64,000 bases of DNA from Neocallimastix lanati (nom. inval.) (taxonomy: Eukaryota > Neocallimastigomycota > Neocallimastigomycetes > Neocallimastigales > Neocallimastigaceae). The stretch spans positions 272,501 to 336,500 of the forward strand of contig JACVTC010000088.1 of the NCBI GenBank assembly GCA_016946835.1. Direction: 5' to 3'. The position numbers and the translations under genes were made by a program. Within the stretch, counting starts at the first letter, position 1. Each line of letters starts with the position of its first letter. Positions 12,017 through 23,669 of this stretch are shown in pieces. The notes below the pieces were generated by a model. It was not told where the DNA came from. It made no database searches and saw only the letters and a list, made by a program, of their open reading frames with translations.

Positions 12017-15000
12017 ATGTCAAAAGAAATTCAAGAATATCATGAAGATTCCGAGGAACAATTGAAATTAAATAAAAAACTTATCATTTTATTACTTCAA
12101 AATAAAAGTGAAGAAGAAATTGTAAATTTTATAAAGAAATCTGGAGTGAATATTAATTACTTTACTAATGAATTTAATCCGTTATTTCAAGTGATTGAAT
12201 TTAATAAAAAAAGTAATGAAAAAATAATTTATAAATTACTTAAAATATTAATAAACTATGATGCTGATTTAAATATAGTATGGAGAAATGGAAAAATTCC
12301 ATTATTTGAAATTTTAAAATTGGAAATTAATTTGAAAATTTTAAAACTAGCTTATAATCATGGTACAAATATGTTCCAAATTGATAATGAAGGAAGAAAT
12401 TTATTAATGTATGCCTTAGAATGTAGAACTGATATAAAAGTTATAAAGTTTTTGTTTTCATTAAATTATAAAATGAGTCAACAAGATAAAAATGGAAATA
12501 CTATTTATATGTATGCTACTATTTACTATAATGCTAATACCTATAATAGGGTACTTCCTTATCTTTTAAAAAACTTTAGATATAATACAAATATTATTAT
12601 TACCCTTATTTTAATGGGTAAGCATAGAAGAGCAGTTAAAACTAATGAAATACTTGAAATTATTAAAAGTAATAATCAATTAATTAATGTAAAAAATAAT
12701 GATGGTGATACTGCTCTTTTTATTGCTATTAGAACTCATCGCCAAAGGAAAATCCTATCTTTTCTTATTCAATTGGGTTCTCGACTTGATGAAGCCGATA
12801 AAATTGGCTCCTCTCCTTTAATGATTGCTGCTGAAACAAAGAATTATAAAGCTTTTCGATTTCTTTTAGATTTTCATCCAGATTTAAATTTCAAAAATAG
12901 AAATAATGATACACCTTTAATTTTGGCTGCGAAAAGTAATGATACAAATATGGTAAAATTATTGCTAAGGTTTAGAGAAGTTGATGCAGCTGATACCGTA
13001 ATTGGTAAAAAGAAAAAATTCAATTTTTTTAATTTTACTGAAAGATATTTAGTAAATTCTGGTGAAAGTTCTTCTTCACTTGATGCTTTAATTGACAAAG
13101 ATAATGATTCCTATAGTATTGATGAAAGTGAATTAGATAATTTGAAGACTTTAAAAGTGAATGAACAAAATAACGATGGAGATTCTGCATTTTCCATTGC
13201 TGTAAAAAATAATAATCATGAAATGATTTATAATTTGGCTATAAATGGTGCTGATACTAATGTTATAAATAATAAAAAAGAAACTCCTTTATTCATTGCA
13301 TTACAATCAAATAATGAAAAAACAATATCTCTACTCCTTAGTCTTCAAGATGATATAAATCATTTAGATATTAATCATGAAACACCTTTAATTATTACAT
13401 TGAAGGCACATAATTATTCAATCGCAAAAAAACTTTTAATGAAAGACGCAGATATTACTATAAGAGATAATGATTTCAAAACTCCATTAATGATAGCTGC
13501 ATGCGATAAAAATGGAGGTGAAATTATTGAACAAATTTTAAATAATCAAATGAATAATAATACATTGCATTTTAAAGATAAAGATGGTAAAACAGCTTTA
13601 TTATTAGCCATTAAACATAATTGTATTAATAATGTTAAGATATTATTAAAAGAATATTACAGAAATGAGGTTACTACAGAGTTAGATAATAAAATGAATA
13701 ATGCTTTAATTATTGCCTGTAAAACTGGTAATCTTGAAATTGTAAATTATATTCTTGATTCAAATAATGGATTTGAAATTGATGTCAACAGTCGAAATAT
13801 TCATTTGAATACAGCATTAATGAAGGCTAGTAAAAAAGGTTATGTAAATATTGTAAGTAGTCTGATTAATTATGGTGCAAAAGTAGACCTTGCTAATGAA
13901 AAGGGAAATACTGCTTTAATTATTGCCTGTTATAATAATCAAATCAATGTAATTAAAAAATTAACAGAATATCAGGCAGATATTGAATGGCATAATAAAG
14001 AAGGTATAACCCCCTTAATTGCCTCACTTCAAAAGAATAGTTATGAATGTGTAAAATTTTTTATTGACAATTTTAAACCTAAGCTTAACTACCACGAATC
14101 TCCTATGAAAGAAAAAATGGAAGATTGCTTTATTGATTGTGTTGAAAAGGGTTATTATGATTTAATTAAGATTTTACTGGATGAAGGTATAATTATAGAT
14201 ATATCTAATAAAAATAATACTTTTTACAGATTACTGGCTGCATTAATTGTAGCAACTAATAATGCTCGATGTAAGGTTATAGCTGAAATCTTTAGTCATA
14301 AACAATTTATGGAAGTCTTGGTGGAGTTCCGTAAAACCCAAGTATTAATTCAATCGTGTCGAAGAATGAAGAAAAAAATGGTTGAACTATTGTTAAGTTT
14401 AAATGTTGATGTTAATATCATCGACGAACATGGTAATACGGCGTTAATTGAGGCTTCTAAGTGTGCCTATCTTACAAGTTGTGTTAAAGAAATTATTAAA
14501 AGACATGCAAATTTAAATGTCATCAATGATGAAGGAACTTCAGCACTTTTAAATAGTTGCAAGGTTAGAGATGATAAAAGCTTTAAATATTTAGTCGATC
14601 ATAAAGCCAATATTTATATTTCTGATCATGATGGTAACAATGCATTAATGTATGCTTGTCTCTACGGTGAGTTAGATAAAATTAAATATTTAGTTAAAAA
14701 GCGTGTCAATATTGATGCCGTCAATAATAATGGTAATACTGCCTTGATGTTAGCTGTGAGATTTGCTAGATTAAATATTGTTAAATATTTAATTAAACAT
14801 AAAGCCAATGTAAATATCTTAAATAAGAAAGGTCAAAATGCGCTCATTGTCGGGATTTTAAAGGCATATCTGGAAGATAAGATTGTGGATTTTACTTATG
14901 TTTCCATTATTAAATTTTTAATTGAAAAGAAATCAGATATCAATGTTCCTATAGATTCTATTGGAAATACAATTCTTATGTTTTTCATTATGAATAATGA

Positions 15001-15823
15001 CTATGATATGATAAAATATATATTTGAATATTCCAAAAATGTTAATATTAATCAAAAGAATCATTTAGGTCATAATGCATTTACTTATGCATTGAAATGT
15101 AATGATAGTCAAATCATAGACTATTTAATTCAAAAAGGTGTTGATATTCATGTTGAAGATGATTACGGTAATGATATGATTATGTATACCGCATGTAGCT
15201 TAAAGCCCGATTACTTTAAAAAATTTATTAAAATGGTAGATAAAACAAATATTAATAAATGTAATCATGCCAGAGAAACATATTTAATTATGGCAACAAA
15301 AATGAATAATGAAAAAGTTATTAATGTTCTTTTGGAAAGAGAAGCCGATCCTAATTTACAGGATGCTGAAGGTAATACGGCACTTCATTATGCTGCTTTC
15401 AAAGGAAATAAAGCCATTATTGAAGCATTAGTTAAGTATAAGGCAAATATGGAAATTCAAAATTCTAATCATGAAACTCCCATAATGGTAGCTTGTCGTT
15501 ACCAAAAAAATGATGCCGTAAAATTATTATTAACTTTAGGAGCAAGTACTCTTTTTGTCGATAACTATATCTATGATGAAATGAAGACCCTTGATTTTAG
15601 AGAAGATCAAGATCATCATGTAGAGTTAATGATTGAAAATTATGGAAAAATATCAAATATTGTTTCTGATGATTATCTTTCCACAAAAACATTAATAGGA
15701 CGTATGAAAATGTATTATAATACAGCCAAATTTAAGGATCGTTTCCAAGGTATAGAGGAATATATTGTAGATGGTATGGAAGAATTTGCTGAATTTATTT
15801 TTGATGCAGTTGTTGGAAATTAA
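12017..15823 (+). CDS. Very large intronless ankyrin-repeat protein (1268 aa)
   Basis: A single uninterrupted frame of 1268 residues. Nearly all of it is ankyrin repeats (roughly thirty), recognisable by the recurring pattern G-N-T-A-L-x-x-A ... V/I-K-x-L-L ... A-D-x-N. Examples are GNTALHYAAFKGNKAIIEAL near the C terminus and NDGDTALFIAI near residue 230. An acidic, Ser-rich insert without repeats lies at about 320-380. A non-ankyrin tail of about 90 residues (FREDQDHHVELM to the acidic end) closes the protein. There is no signal peptide or membrane segment. The start at 12017 is chosen because it is the first ATG; seven upstream codons are open but only begin with TTG. Ankyrin arrays bind proteins; the partner cannot be told. 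Lack of introns sets it apart from most intact genes here. Confidence 0.93.
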   Translation: MSKEIQEYHEDSEEQLKLNKKLIILLLQNKSEEEIVNFIKKSGVNINYFTNEFNPLFQVIEFNKKSNEKIIYKLLKILINYDADLNIVWRNGKIPLFEILKLEINLKILKLAYNHGTNMFQIDNEGRNLLMYALECRTDIKVIKFLFSLNYKMSQQDKNGNTIYMYATIYYNANTYNRVLPYLLKNFRYNTNIIITLILMGKHRRAVKTNEILEIIKSNNQLINVKNNDGDTALFIAIRTHRQRKILSFLIQLGSRLDEADKIGSSPLMIAAETKNYKAFRFLLDFHPDLNFKNRNNDTPLILAAKSNDTNMVKLLLRFREVDAADTVIGKKKKFNFFNFTERYLVNSGESSSSLDALIDKDNDSYSIDESELDNLKTLKVNEQNNDGDSAFSIAVKNNNHEMIYNLAINGADTNVINNKKETPLFIALQSNNEKTISLLLSLQDDINHLDINHETPLIITLKAHNYSIAKKLLMKDADITIRDNDFKTPLMIAACDKNGGEIIEQILNNQMNNNTLHFKDKDGKTALLLAIKHNCINNVKILLKEYYRNEVTTELDNKMNNALIIACKTGNLEIVNYILDSNNGFEIDVNSRNIHLNTALMKASKKGYVNIVSSLINYGAKVDLANEKGNTALIIACYNNQINVIKKLTEYQADIEWHNKEGITPLIASLQKNSYECVKFFIDNFKPKLNYHESPMKEKMEDCFIDCVEKGYYDLIKILLDEGIIIDISNKNNTFYRLLAALIVATNNARCKVIAEIFSHKQFMEVLVEFRKTQVLIQSCRRMKKKMVELLLSLNVDVNIIDEHGNTALIEASKCAYLTSCVKEIIKRHANLNVINDEGTSALLNSCKVRDDKSFKYLVDHKANIYISDHDGNNALMYACLYGELDKIKYLVKKRVNIDAVNNNGNTALMLAVRFARLNIVKYLIKHKANVNILNKKGQNALIVGILKAYLEDKIVDFTYVSIIKFLIEKKSDINVPIDSIGNTILMFFIMNNDYDMIKYIFEYSKNVNINQKNHLGHNAFTYALKCNDSQIIDYLIQKGVDIHVEDDYGNDMIMYTACSLKPDYFKKFIKMVDKTNINKCNHARETYLIMATKMNNEKVINVLLEREADPNLQDAEGNTALHYAAFKGNKAIIEALVKYKANMEIQNSNHETPIMVACRYQKNDAVKLLLTLGASTLFVDNYIYDEMKTLDFREDQDHHVELMIENYGKISNIVSDDYLSTKTLIGRMKMYYNTAKFKDRFQGIEEYIVDGMEEFAEFIFDAVVGN

Positions 15824-16969
15824 AATGATTATAAATATCAATATATATAATTATCTTATCATTTATCTATTTATATATAATTATTCTTTTTAATTTTTTT
15901 TTTCTTTAATGCTTTGTTGTTAACAATAACAATAACAATCACAATCACAATAACAATAATAAATAAATAATAAAATTAAAGCTAGATTTATAAATATATA
16001 ATATAATATAATATAATATATAATATATATAATTATATTAAACAATTTATTTATAAATAATATATAAAATATATACTAATTAATATAAAAATATATATAA
16101 TTTTTAAAAATATATAATATAAACTATAATAAAATTAAAAAAAATATATATAAAATATGAAATAAAAATTTAATATTTTTAAAATTTTAAAATTGACAGA
16201 ATAACATATAAAAAATATAAATAATATGTAATATAATAAAGTAATAATAATATTACTATAAATAAAATAAAATGAAATAAAATAAAATGAAATAAAATAA
16301 TAAAAATAAAAAAAAAAATAAAAAATAAAAAAAAAAAATAAAAAATAAAAAATAAAATAAAAAAAAAAAAAATAAAACTGAACTAAAAGAAAATAAAATA
16401 GAAATAATATACAAATAATATAAAAAATAATATGAAATAATATATAATAAAATACAATAAAATTAAAAAAAATAAAATAAAATAAAAAACATAAAACAAA
16501 AAATAAAAATCGAACTGAATATATATATATATATATATTTTTTTTTTTTAATTTAAAACAAAAATAAAAAGAAAATAGATAATATATATATATGTATTGC
16601 TATAAATATTTTTTTTAATTGAAAACAAAAAAAAAAAAAAAAAAAAAAAAAGATAATGTATATATGTAAGTATTATTATAAATATTTTTTTTATTATATT
16701 AATAATATTTTCTTTATGAAGTAAAAACTTTTTATTAATAAGAAAAATTTATAAAATTTATAAATTATATATATAATAATTCTTATAAATATATCTATAA
16801 ATATAATTTATAATAAAACAAATATAATAATATATATATATATATATATATTAGATATTAGATATTATAACAATTTTGTATTTATTTGCAGTTTAAAATT
16901 TATAAAATTTTTATCAATTATTCTTATTCTTATTCTTATTCTTTTTCTCTTCTTCTTCTTCTTCTTCTT

Positions 16970-17068
<99 letters not shown>

Positions 17069-17883
17069 GAATGAATATTATTATAAGTTTTTCTAATCAA
17101 ATTTTCATTAAAAGATTATGGAAAATAATTCATATTTAGTTTTTTTGAAATATATTAATATATTTTTAATTCCAAAAAGACAAGTCATTTTTTTTCTAAA
17201 AAAAATTCATTATATTTTAGTAATTTTTATGAGATGCTTTGTTCTTCTTCATCAAATTGTTTAGAGTACTTTTTAAAGTTGTGCAATATGTTTTTTAAAA
17301 TTTTTTTCATATCCACTGGAAAAAGAATTTTCTTTTTTTTTTTTGTTTTATTCTTAATTCATACTCAAAGTTTATTAAAATTTATTTTATGGAATATGTA
17401 TTTAAAAATTTTTATCAAATATATATTAATATGGATAATTCATATATAATTTAATCAAAAAGATATAAATAAAAAAAACAAAGAAAATATAAAAAAAAAA
17501 CAAAGAAAATAAATAAATAAATATTGTTTTTTTTGTTTTTTATTAATACAATATGCATATTTTAAAAAACATTAAATATTTCATTTCTTTAATTATTATT
17601 ATTATTATTATTACTATTATTATTACTATTTTTTTTTTTTTTTTTTTTTTTTAATTATTTTACAGAAAATAAAAAATAAGCATAATGATTAAATTTAATA
17701 TTAGATATAATATTAATTTTATCTATTAACCATATATATATATTTTATAGCTTCATTAAATTATCAAATGTTTATTCCACAAAGGAATATATTAATAAAA
17801 TTTTTTTTTAAACGTATTAAATAATTTTTATAAAATTATTTTTTTTATATATTAAAAAATTATTATAAAAAGAAAGATAATTT

Positions 17884-17914
<31 letters not shown>

Positions 17915-18047
17915 ATTTTTCAGTTTTAATATTTATTTTAATTTTTATAAAAATAAATAAATTTTTATAAAATTATTATTAATATAATTAAAAAAAATCT
18001 AAATATTTCTAAACTAATTTGAATGATATCAATTTGAAAAAAAAAAA
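15824..18047. other. AT-rich intergenic with microsatellites
   Basis: A/T sequence rich in AAAATA-type runs (16260-16510) and homopolymers. The large TTC/TTA microsatellite is listed separately. Open frames here (for example about 16886-17449) are low-complexity and not supported as genes. Confidence 0.5.
16921..17068. repeat. Compound microsatellite (TTCTTA)n-(TTC)n-(TTA)n
   Basis: The order is about four TTCTTA/TTATTC units, then about 17 TTC triplets, then about 23 TTA triplets without a visible interruption. The stepwise change of motif suggests a C-to-A change spread by replication slippage. Confidence 0.95.
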
Positions 18048-19533
18048 ATGAAATTTATTTATTATTCTTCCATTTTAGCATTAACAATTATCAAATATTC
18101 AAATGCTGCATGTGCAGGTCCATATGCTCAATGTGAAGGGTAATTATTATTAAATATATATATATATATTAAATATAAATTATATTAGAATCAAACTTTA
18201 TTTTTTTTTAAAAAAAATAAATGAATATAACATTATTAATAAATATAAAATATTAAAATAATAAAAAATAGTGTTGGTTTTTCTGGAGAAAATTGCTGCC
18301 AGGAAGGTTATAAATGTTCAGAAACAAATGAATGGTATTCACAATGTGTTCCTGATGTAACAATACCGGAAAGTTCTGCTACTTCTTCAGATGGCAATTT
18401 CTACAATTCTAATGATAATAAAAACTATTATAATGATGAAAATAGTAATTATTATAATAATGAAATTAATAATAATTATTATAATGAAAATAATAATATT
18501 CAAAGTAGTAATGCTACTAGTTTTGATATTCAGGTTGATCCAAAGAATTTCTTCCAAAATGAAATATATGCTAATCCAAGATTTATTGAAGAAGTTGAAT
18601 CTTCAATTCCAAAATTAAGTGAAAATTTAAAAAGTAAAAGCTGAATTAGTTAAGGATGTTCCAACTGCTGTATGGTTAGCTTGGGAAGGTGCTCCAGGAG
18701 AAGTTGCTCATCATTTAGAAGCTGCTGGTTCTAAAACTGTTGTTTTCATTCTTTACATGATTTCAACTCGTGATTGTAATAGTTTAGCTTCAGCTGGTGG
18801 TGCTTCAAGTCTTGAAACTTATAAGGGATATGTTGATGATATTTCTAATACTATCAGTCAATATCCAAATACAAAGGTAGTAATGGTTGTTGAACCAGAT
18901 ACTCTTGGTAATCTTGTTACTGGTAGTAGTGAAGCTTGTAAAACTGTTCACACCTTACATAAGAATGCTTTATCTTATGCTGTTGATGTTTTCGGAAATA
19001 TGGAAAATGATAGTGTATATCTTGATGCAGCTCATGGAAAATGGTTATCAGGAGTTGCTGATAAAGCAGCTAAAGTTATTAAAGAAGTTTTAGATAATGC
19101 ACCAAATGGCAAAATTCGTGGTTTAAGTACAAATATTTCTAATTATCAATCAGTCTATTCTGAATATAAATATCATGAAAAACTTAATGGAGAACTTGAA
19201 AAACTTGGAATTACTGGAATGAGATTCATTGTTGATACAGGACGTAATGGAGTTGATATTACTGAAACATTCAATATTAATCAAACATGGTGTATCTTTA
19301 TTGGTACAGGATTTGGTGAACGTCCAAAAGGTAATCCAGATCCAATCAATATGCCATTATTAGATGCTTATATGTGACTTAAGACTCCAGGAGAAGCTGA
19401 TGGTTCCGATACAGGTTCAAGAGCTGATCCAGTTTGTGTTCGTGATGATTCACTTCCAGGATCACCAGATGCAGGTCAATGGTTCCATGACTATTTCGTT
19501 CAATTATTAGAAAATGCCGAACCATCATTTTAA
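18048..19533 (+). pseudogene. CBM1-GH6 cellobiohydrolase gene, broken
   Basis: A secreted cellulase that would release cellobiose from chain ends. Exon 1 is 18048-18139, with signal peptide MKFIYYSSILALTIIKYSNA; exon 2 starts at 18272. A CBM1 cellulose-binding module (about residues 21-57; motifs YAQCEG, CCQEGYKC, EWYSQCVP) is followed by an Asn/Tyr-rich linker of repeated NYYN-type units and then a GH6 domain. Three defects are visible: a +1 shift between about 18628 and 18640 (the first frame ends at TGA 18642); the motif expected as YDLPxRDC reads YMISTRDC near 18752, as if by two compensating small indels; and TGA at 19375-19377 replaces the Trp expected in AYMWLKTPGEADG. The rest is well kept, including EPDTLGN with the catalytic acid, DTGRNGVD and GFGERPKGNPDP. 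There is no dockerin, so if expressed it would have been a free enzyme. The shift and stop could in part be assembly errors. Confidence 0.88.
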
Positions 19534-19539
19534 GTTTTA

Positions 19540-19806
19540 TTTTTTCAATAAATATTTGTTAATAATATTATAATATAATCAAGCTCTTATTTTTTCCTTA
19601 ACAATTGAAACTGAATTAAAAAAAAAAAATTTTTTTTTCAATAAATATTTATTAATATTATGATAATATAATCAAGCTCTTATTTTTTCCTTAACAATTG
19701 AAACTGAATTAAAAAAAAATATTTTTTTTTCAATATATAATTATTAATATTATGATAATATAATCAAACTCTTATTTTTCATTAATAATTGAAACTGAAT
19801 TAAAAA
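19540..19806. repeat. Three tandem copies of a ~90-bp AT-rich unit
   Basis: Copies begin near 19543, 19632 and 19725. Each carries ATATAATCAAGCTCTTATTT (third copy CAAACTC), then TTAACAATTGAAACTGAATT (third copy TTAATAATTG) and an A-run. They start directly after the cellulase stop codon, so the first copy may be the original 3' UTR, duplicated afterwards. Confidence 0.85.
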
Positions 19807-20219
19807 ATTAATATATAAAATTTAATAAAAATTAATTTTTTATTTATTCTTTATATATTAAATTTCAAATTATATTTATGAATCAAATATTATTAAAATA
19901 TTTATCTTTTAACTATTAAAATATAAAATAAAATATTAAAAATAAAAATAAAAATAAAATATTAAATATAAAAATATAAAATATAATTTATAAAAAAGAG
20001 ATAAAAATTTAAATAATATAAATTATACAATAAATATATATAATATCTAATTATAATTATACAATTTTAATTATTGAATAATTCACATAAAATATAAATA
20101 TAAATATACTTTAATAAATTATATAATTAATAAATAAAAAAAATAATATGAATAAATATATAATAAATAAATATAAAAGATAACATGAATATATATGTAG
20201 TATTATTAGTAAGTAGTTA

Positions 20220-20690
20220 TTACTCTCTCTCAAATGAGATTTTTATATAAAACATATTATTTGTAAATTTTAGTATTTTTGTATTATTTGAATCTTTTGT
20301 TAATATGTCAGCTAGCATTTTTTCTGTGGATAAATATTTTAAATTTATTCTTTTTGTTAATATTATATTTCTATTGAAATGGTATCTGACATCTATATGC
20401 TTTAATATTATATTAGTTTCACTATTTTCCATTATACATTTAATTTCTTGATTGTCAGTATAGATCGTTATATTTAATTTCTTATTTAATATTTCTTAAA
20501 ACGATGTTCCTTAACCATAGCACTTTTCTTGACACTTTCTGAAGTATAATATATTCAGCTTACATGATTGCTTTTTTAGATATTCGGAATATAGGACTTT
20601 TTCCCATCTGAAGTAGATTTTCTATCAGTCTTATCACCTGAAAAATTTGAGTCCATGTATTCAATTAACTCCCTTTCCATCATATTTAAT
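20220..20690 (-). pseudogene. Ty1/copia RNase H relic
   Basis: The minus strand reads in order as a copia RNase H: YMDSNFSGDKTDRKSTS (near 20665), a decayed middle with stops, ILTDNQEIKC (the xYTDNQSAI motif, near 20450), HIDVRYHF (near 20395) and LSTEKMLADILTKD (near 20320), ending FERE* at 20220. The last 70 residues form one intact frame; upstream there are stops and at least one shift. No reverse transcriptase, integrase or LTR was found attached. It is the 3' end of an old copia pol gene. Confidence 0.85.
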
Positions 20691-20699
20691 TTTATAATT

Positions 20700-21273
20700 T
20701 TTTTTGTACTATTTTTAAATATTTTTAAATGTTAATTAATTATCGTGTTTATTATTATTATTATTATCATATATTATTTTTTATTTTTATTTATTTATTA
20801 ATTATTATTTAATATTTAATATCTAATATTTAATATTTATTATTATAATTTTAAAAAAATTTCATATATCATTATTATTATTATCAATAATATAATAACT
20901 AATAATAACTATCTAATAATAGAATTAATTAATTAGGCTATAACATTTATTATTAAAGTTATTTATTATGAAACTTTATTATGAAATAATAAATAAATAA
21001 TTAATAAATTAATTAATAACTGAATATATTGGTAATTAAATGTTTTTATTAAATAATTTTAAGTCTATATATAATAAAATAAATATATAATAAAAAATAT
21101 ATCATAATAAATATTTAATAATGACTGAATAATCATTAAAATATTAATATGCTAAAAACTTTAAAACATAAAAAAATATAATTTATAACCTAAATCTAAA
21201 TTAATAATATTTTTGTGTGTTTGAAGTTTATATCGTTGTTTGTGTAACGCTTAAACGAAATAAAATTAATTAT
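20700..21273. other. AT-rich intergenic
   Basis: Simple TTA-rich and ATAAT-rich sequence with no coding signal, lying between two gene relics. The last 80 bases (from about 21190) are less biased and may belong to the CotH relic's 5' side. Confidence 0.45.
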
Positions 21274-22486
21274 GAATATTTCATCTTCCAATTACACAAA
21301 TAAACCTCTTCTTATATAGTTTGATGAAAAACAAGAAATGTTTGAAATGAACTGCCCTGCTAAATACAAAAAATTAAATTCATAATTCTTGTTATAAGGA
21401 TACCTTTCATATTAAAGATTACACTATTCTTTCTATGACATATGAAATTTTTGGTACTAAAGGATATTATATCAGTAATCCCAAATATGATGAAATTACT
21501 ATAGATGGTGAGTAAAGAGGTGTATTATGTTTTAGCTGAGCAACAACAAAAAGCAGAGGGATGAATAACCTGTACTAAACCAAAGAAGACATATGAAGGT
21601 ACTAATATTAGTTAGTTACTTGAACACGATAATTATGCCAATTGTGAAGTTGCTTTAAATAGAGTATTAATTAGATTTAATAACTAAGATCCATTATAGG
21701 TTATGATGGCGAAGGTGGTGTAGAAGGAGTTACCCAGAAGGTGGTATGGAAAAGGAATACATTACTATTAATAGTTATATTAACTCACAAGTTCAATATG
21801 AATTTATTGCTAATTATATTATTAAAGTTTATGATATTATGTATGAAGCTGCCTACAACAATAAAACTTTCGAATTCAAAGATGATTTCAATTTTATCAT
21901 TGAAAATAATGAACTTACCTCACAATAAGCTGTCGAAAAGGTTGTTGATGTCGAATTCTTAGCTCTTACTTATATTATTAATGAAATTGCTTGTAATGTT
22001 GATTTTTTTTTTCCTTAAGTTTCTATATGGAAGTTGATTTCAGTGTTGAAGGTTCAAAGGGATTTAAATTTGTGGCCTGATAAAATTTCGATTCGGCTAT
22101 TGGTATTAAGGGTTATTGTAAAAATAGACAAGGTTTATTTGTTGGTAATTTAGTTCAAAACCTAATGGTGATCCAGAAAGTCAAATTAATTCATGGCTCT
22201 CTGTTTTAATGTACCAAAATTTGTATCAAAGAACTCATTAGGAAGAAGTGGAATAAATACAATAAAAAGAGTGTCTTCTTCATCACTATTGATAATATCT
22301 ATAAAAATGTTGAAAAATATGGAGAAGCTTTTGAATTAAGTCATAAGAGATAAGAATAATGATCAATATGTTAGGTATATTTCATTTGAAGTTATTCTAG
22401 AACTTTTAAGATTAAAAGCTCAAGCTGAACAAATTGAATTTGCTTCAGAATGGTTTAAAGAGATAGCTGAATTTTTAATTATGTAA
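21274..22486 (+). pseudogene. CotH-type kinase-like gene relic
   Basis: Pieces of a CotH (spore-coat kinase-like) protein are spread over all three frames. From 21746: EKEYITINSYINSQVQYEF, then KVYDIMYEAAYNN, FEFKDDFNFIIENNELTSQ and LALTYIINEIACNVD. Further on come FYMEVDFSVEGSKG, NFDSAIGIKG (matching the family's WDFDSAxG motif), KKWNKYNKKSVFF, NVEKYGEAFE and a C-terminal EWFKEIAEFL ending at TAA 22484-22486. Upstream of 21746 the frame is split by TAG, TAA and TGA codons and shifts; I count at least eight in-frame stops. CotH proteins are abundant in gut fungi, often with dockerins; no dockerin is readable here. The family call rests on the NE...D / WDFDxAxG pattern and is fairly sure; function is lost. 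Confidence 0.7.
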
Positions 22487-23324
22487 ATAAATTATTATAG
22501 AATAATAATTAAATATAAATTATTATATAATAAAATCAATTTTATATATATATATTTTAAAATTAAACTTCAATGTATTAAATATAATTTAATTGTGAAT
22601 GTTGTGATGATTTTTTTTTAAAGTATTTTATATATATATATATACATTTTTTTTTTATTTTTAATAATTATAATTAAGATTGCTTTATAAATATTAACAA
22701 ATTATTTATCAAATTTTTAATACAAAAAAAAATTTTTTTTATAGAATTTGAGGAAAAAAAAAAAAAAGAATTTTTAATATATATATAAAATAATGAAGAC
22801 ATTTATTATTTCCTGAACATTAAATATAAATAAATATATATATATATATATATTTTAATTTTAAATTCTTAATTTTTTATTATTTAATTATTATTAATAT
22901 TAATATTTTAATTTTTAACTTTTTATTATTATTAGTATTTTATATATTTTTATTATAATTATTATTATTATTATTATTCTGCTTATAATTATTATTTACT
23001 ATAATTACAGTTATTTAAACATTAATAGATGATACTAAAAAATATTTATATATATGATTATATATTTTTAAAAAATTAATAAATATATACATTTAATAAT
23101 AGTTAATACTAAAAAAAAGTTTGAGTATTTTTTTTAAAAGATTAAAAATTAAATATAAAAAAAAAAAAAATTAAAATACTGTATTGGTTAAAAAATTTAA
23201 TCAAATTAATTTAGGTTGTGCTACGACAGACATGTAAGAATTATTAGTAAATTAACAAGAATATAAAAATATTAAAAAATAGCAAATTTTCTTAGTAAAC
23301 AAAGATTTTTACAATACTTTGTTT
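22487..23324. other. AT-rich sequence, possible interior remnant of LTR element
   Basis: Mostly A/T homopolymers and TTA runs. From about 23210 to 23324 the base composition is more mixed; this stretch lies directly before a polypurine tract, so it is probably non-coding interior sequence of the LTR element that follows. No protein match was readable. Confidence 0.4.
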
Positions 23325-23669
23325 AGGGGGGGAATGATAGTATTTTTGGTTAATTAATATTTTTATTTTATTACAATTTTTATTATAATTTTAAATATTA
23401 AATAATTTATTATATATAATTAGGATATATTATATATTAATATATAGTTTATATAGTTTATGAATAATGTTTTAAAAATTTTTTATTTTTATAAGCCTCT
23501 TTTATATAGTTAATATGAAAATATGTATTTAATGTATTAAAATATATATGATCCATCATATGTATTTTGAATGTATAAATATCATAAAATTATATAATTC
23601 TTAAAAAATTAGCCTTTTGCTTCAAAATAAATTAAGTTAGTAAATAAACAAATATTGAAATTTTTATCA
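23325..23669 (+). mobile_element. Polypurine tract plus 3' LTR
   Basis: The tract AGGGGGGGAA (23325-23334) is followed at once by a 335-bp sequence that starts TGATAG and ends TATCA. This is the TG...CA inverted end pattern of retrotransposon LTRs, with a PPT in the position used to prime plus-strand synthesis. It matches the solo LTR at 7331-7672 over its length. The coding part and 5' LTR are not in the window, so this is a 3' fragment. Whether the family is copia or gypsy cannot be said from the LTR alone. Confidence 0.75.

Noticed and set aside
16886-17074. Open frame of Ser, Leu and Ile runs
   Set aside because: Produced wholly by the TTC/TTA microsatellite.
21274-22486. Ciliate-derived DNA with TAA/TAG read as Gln
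   Set aside because: TGA stops and at least three frame changes remain even with that code, so a decayed fungal gene is simpler.
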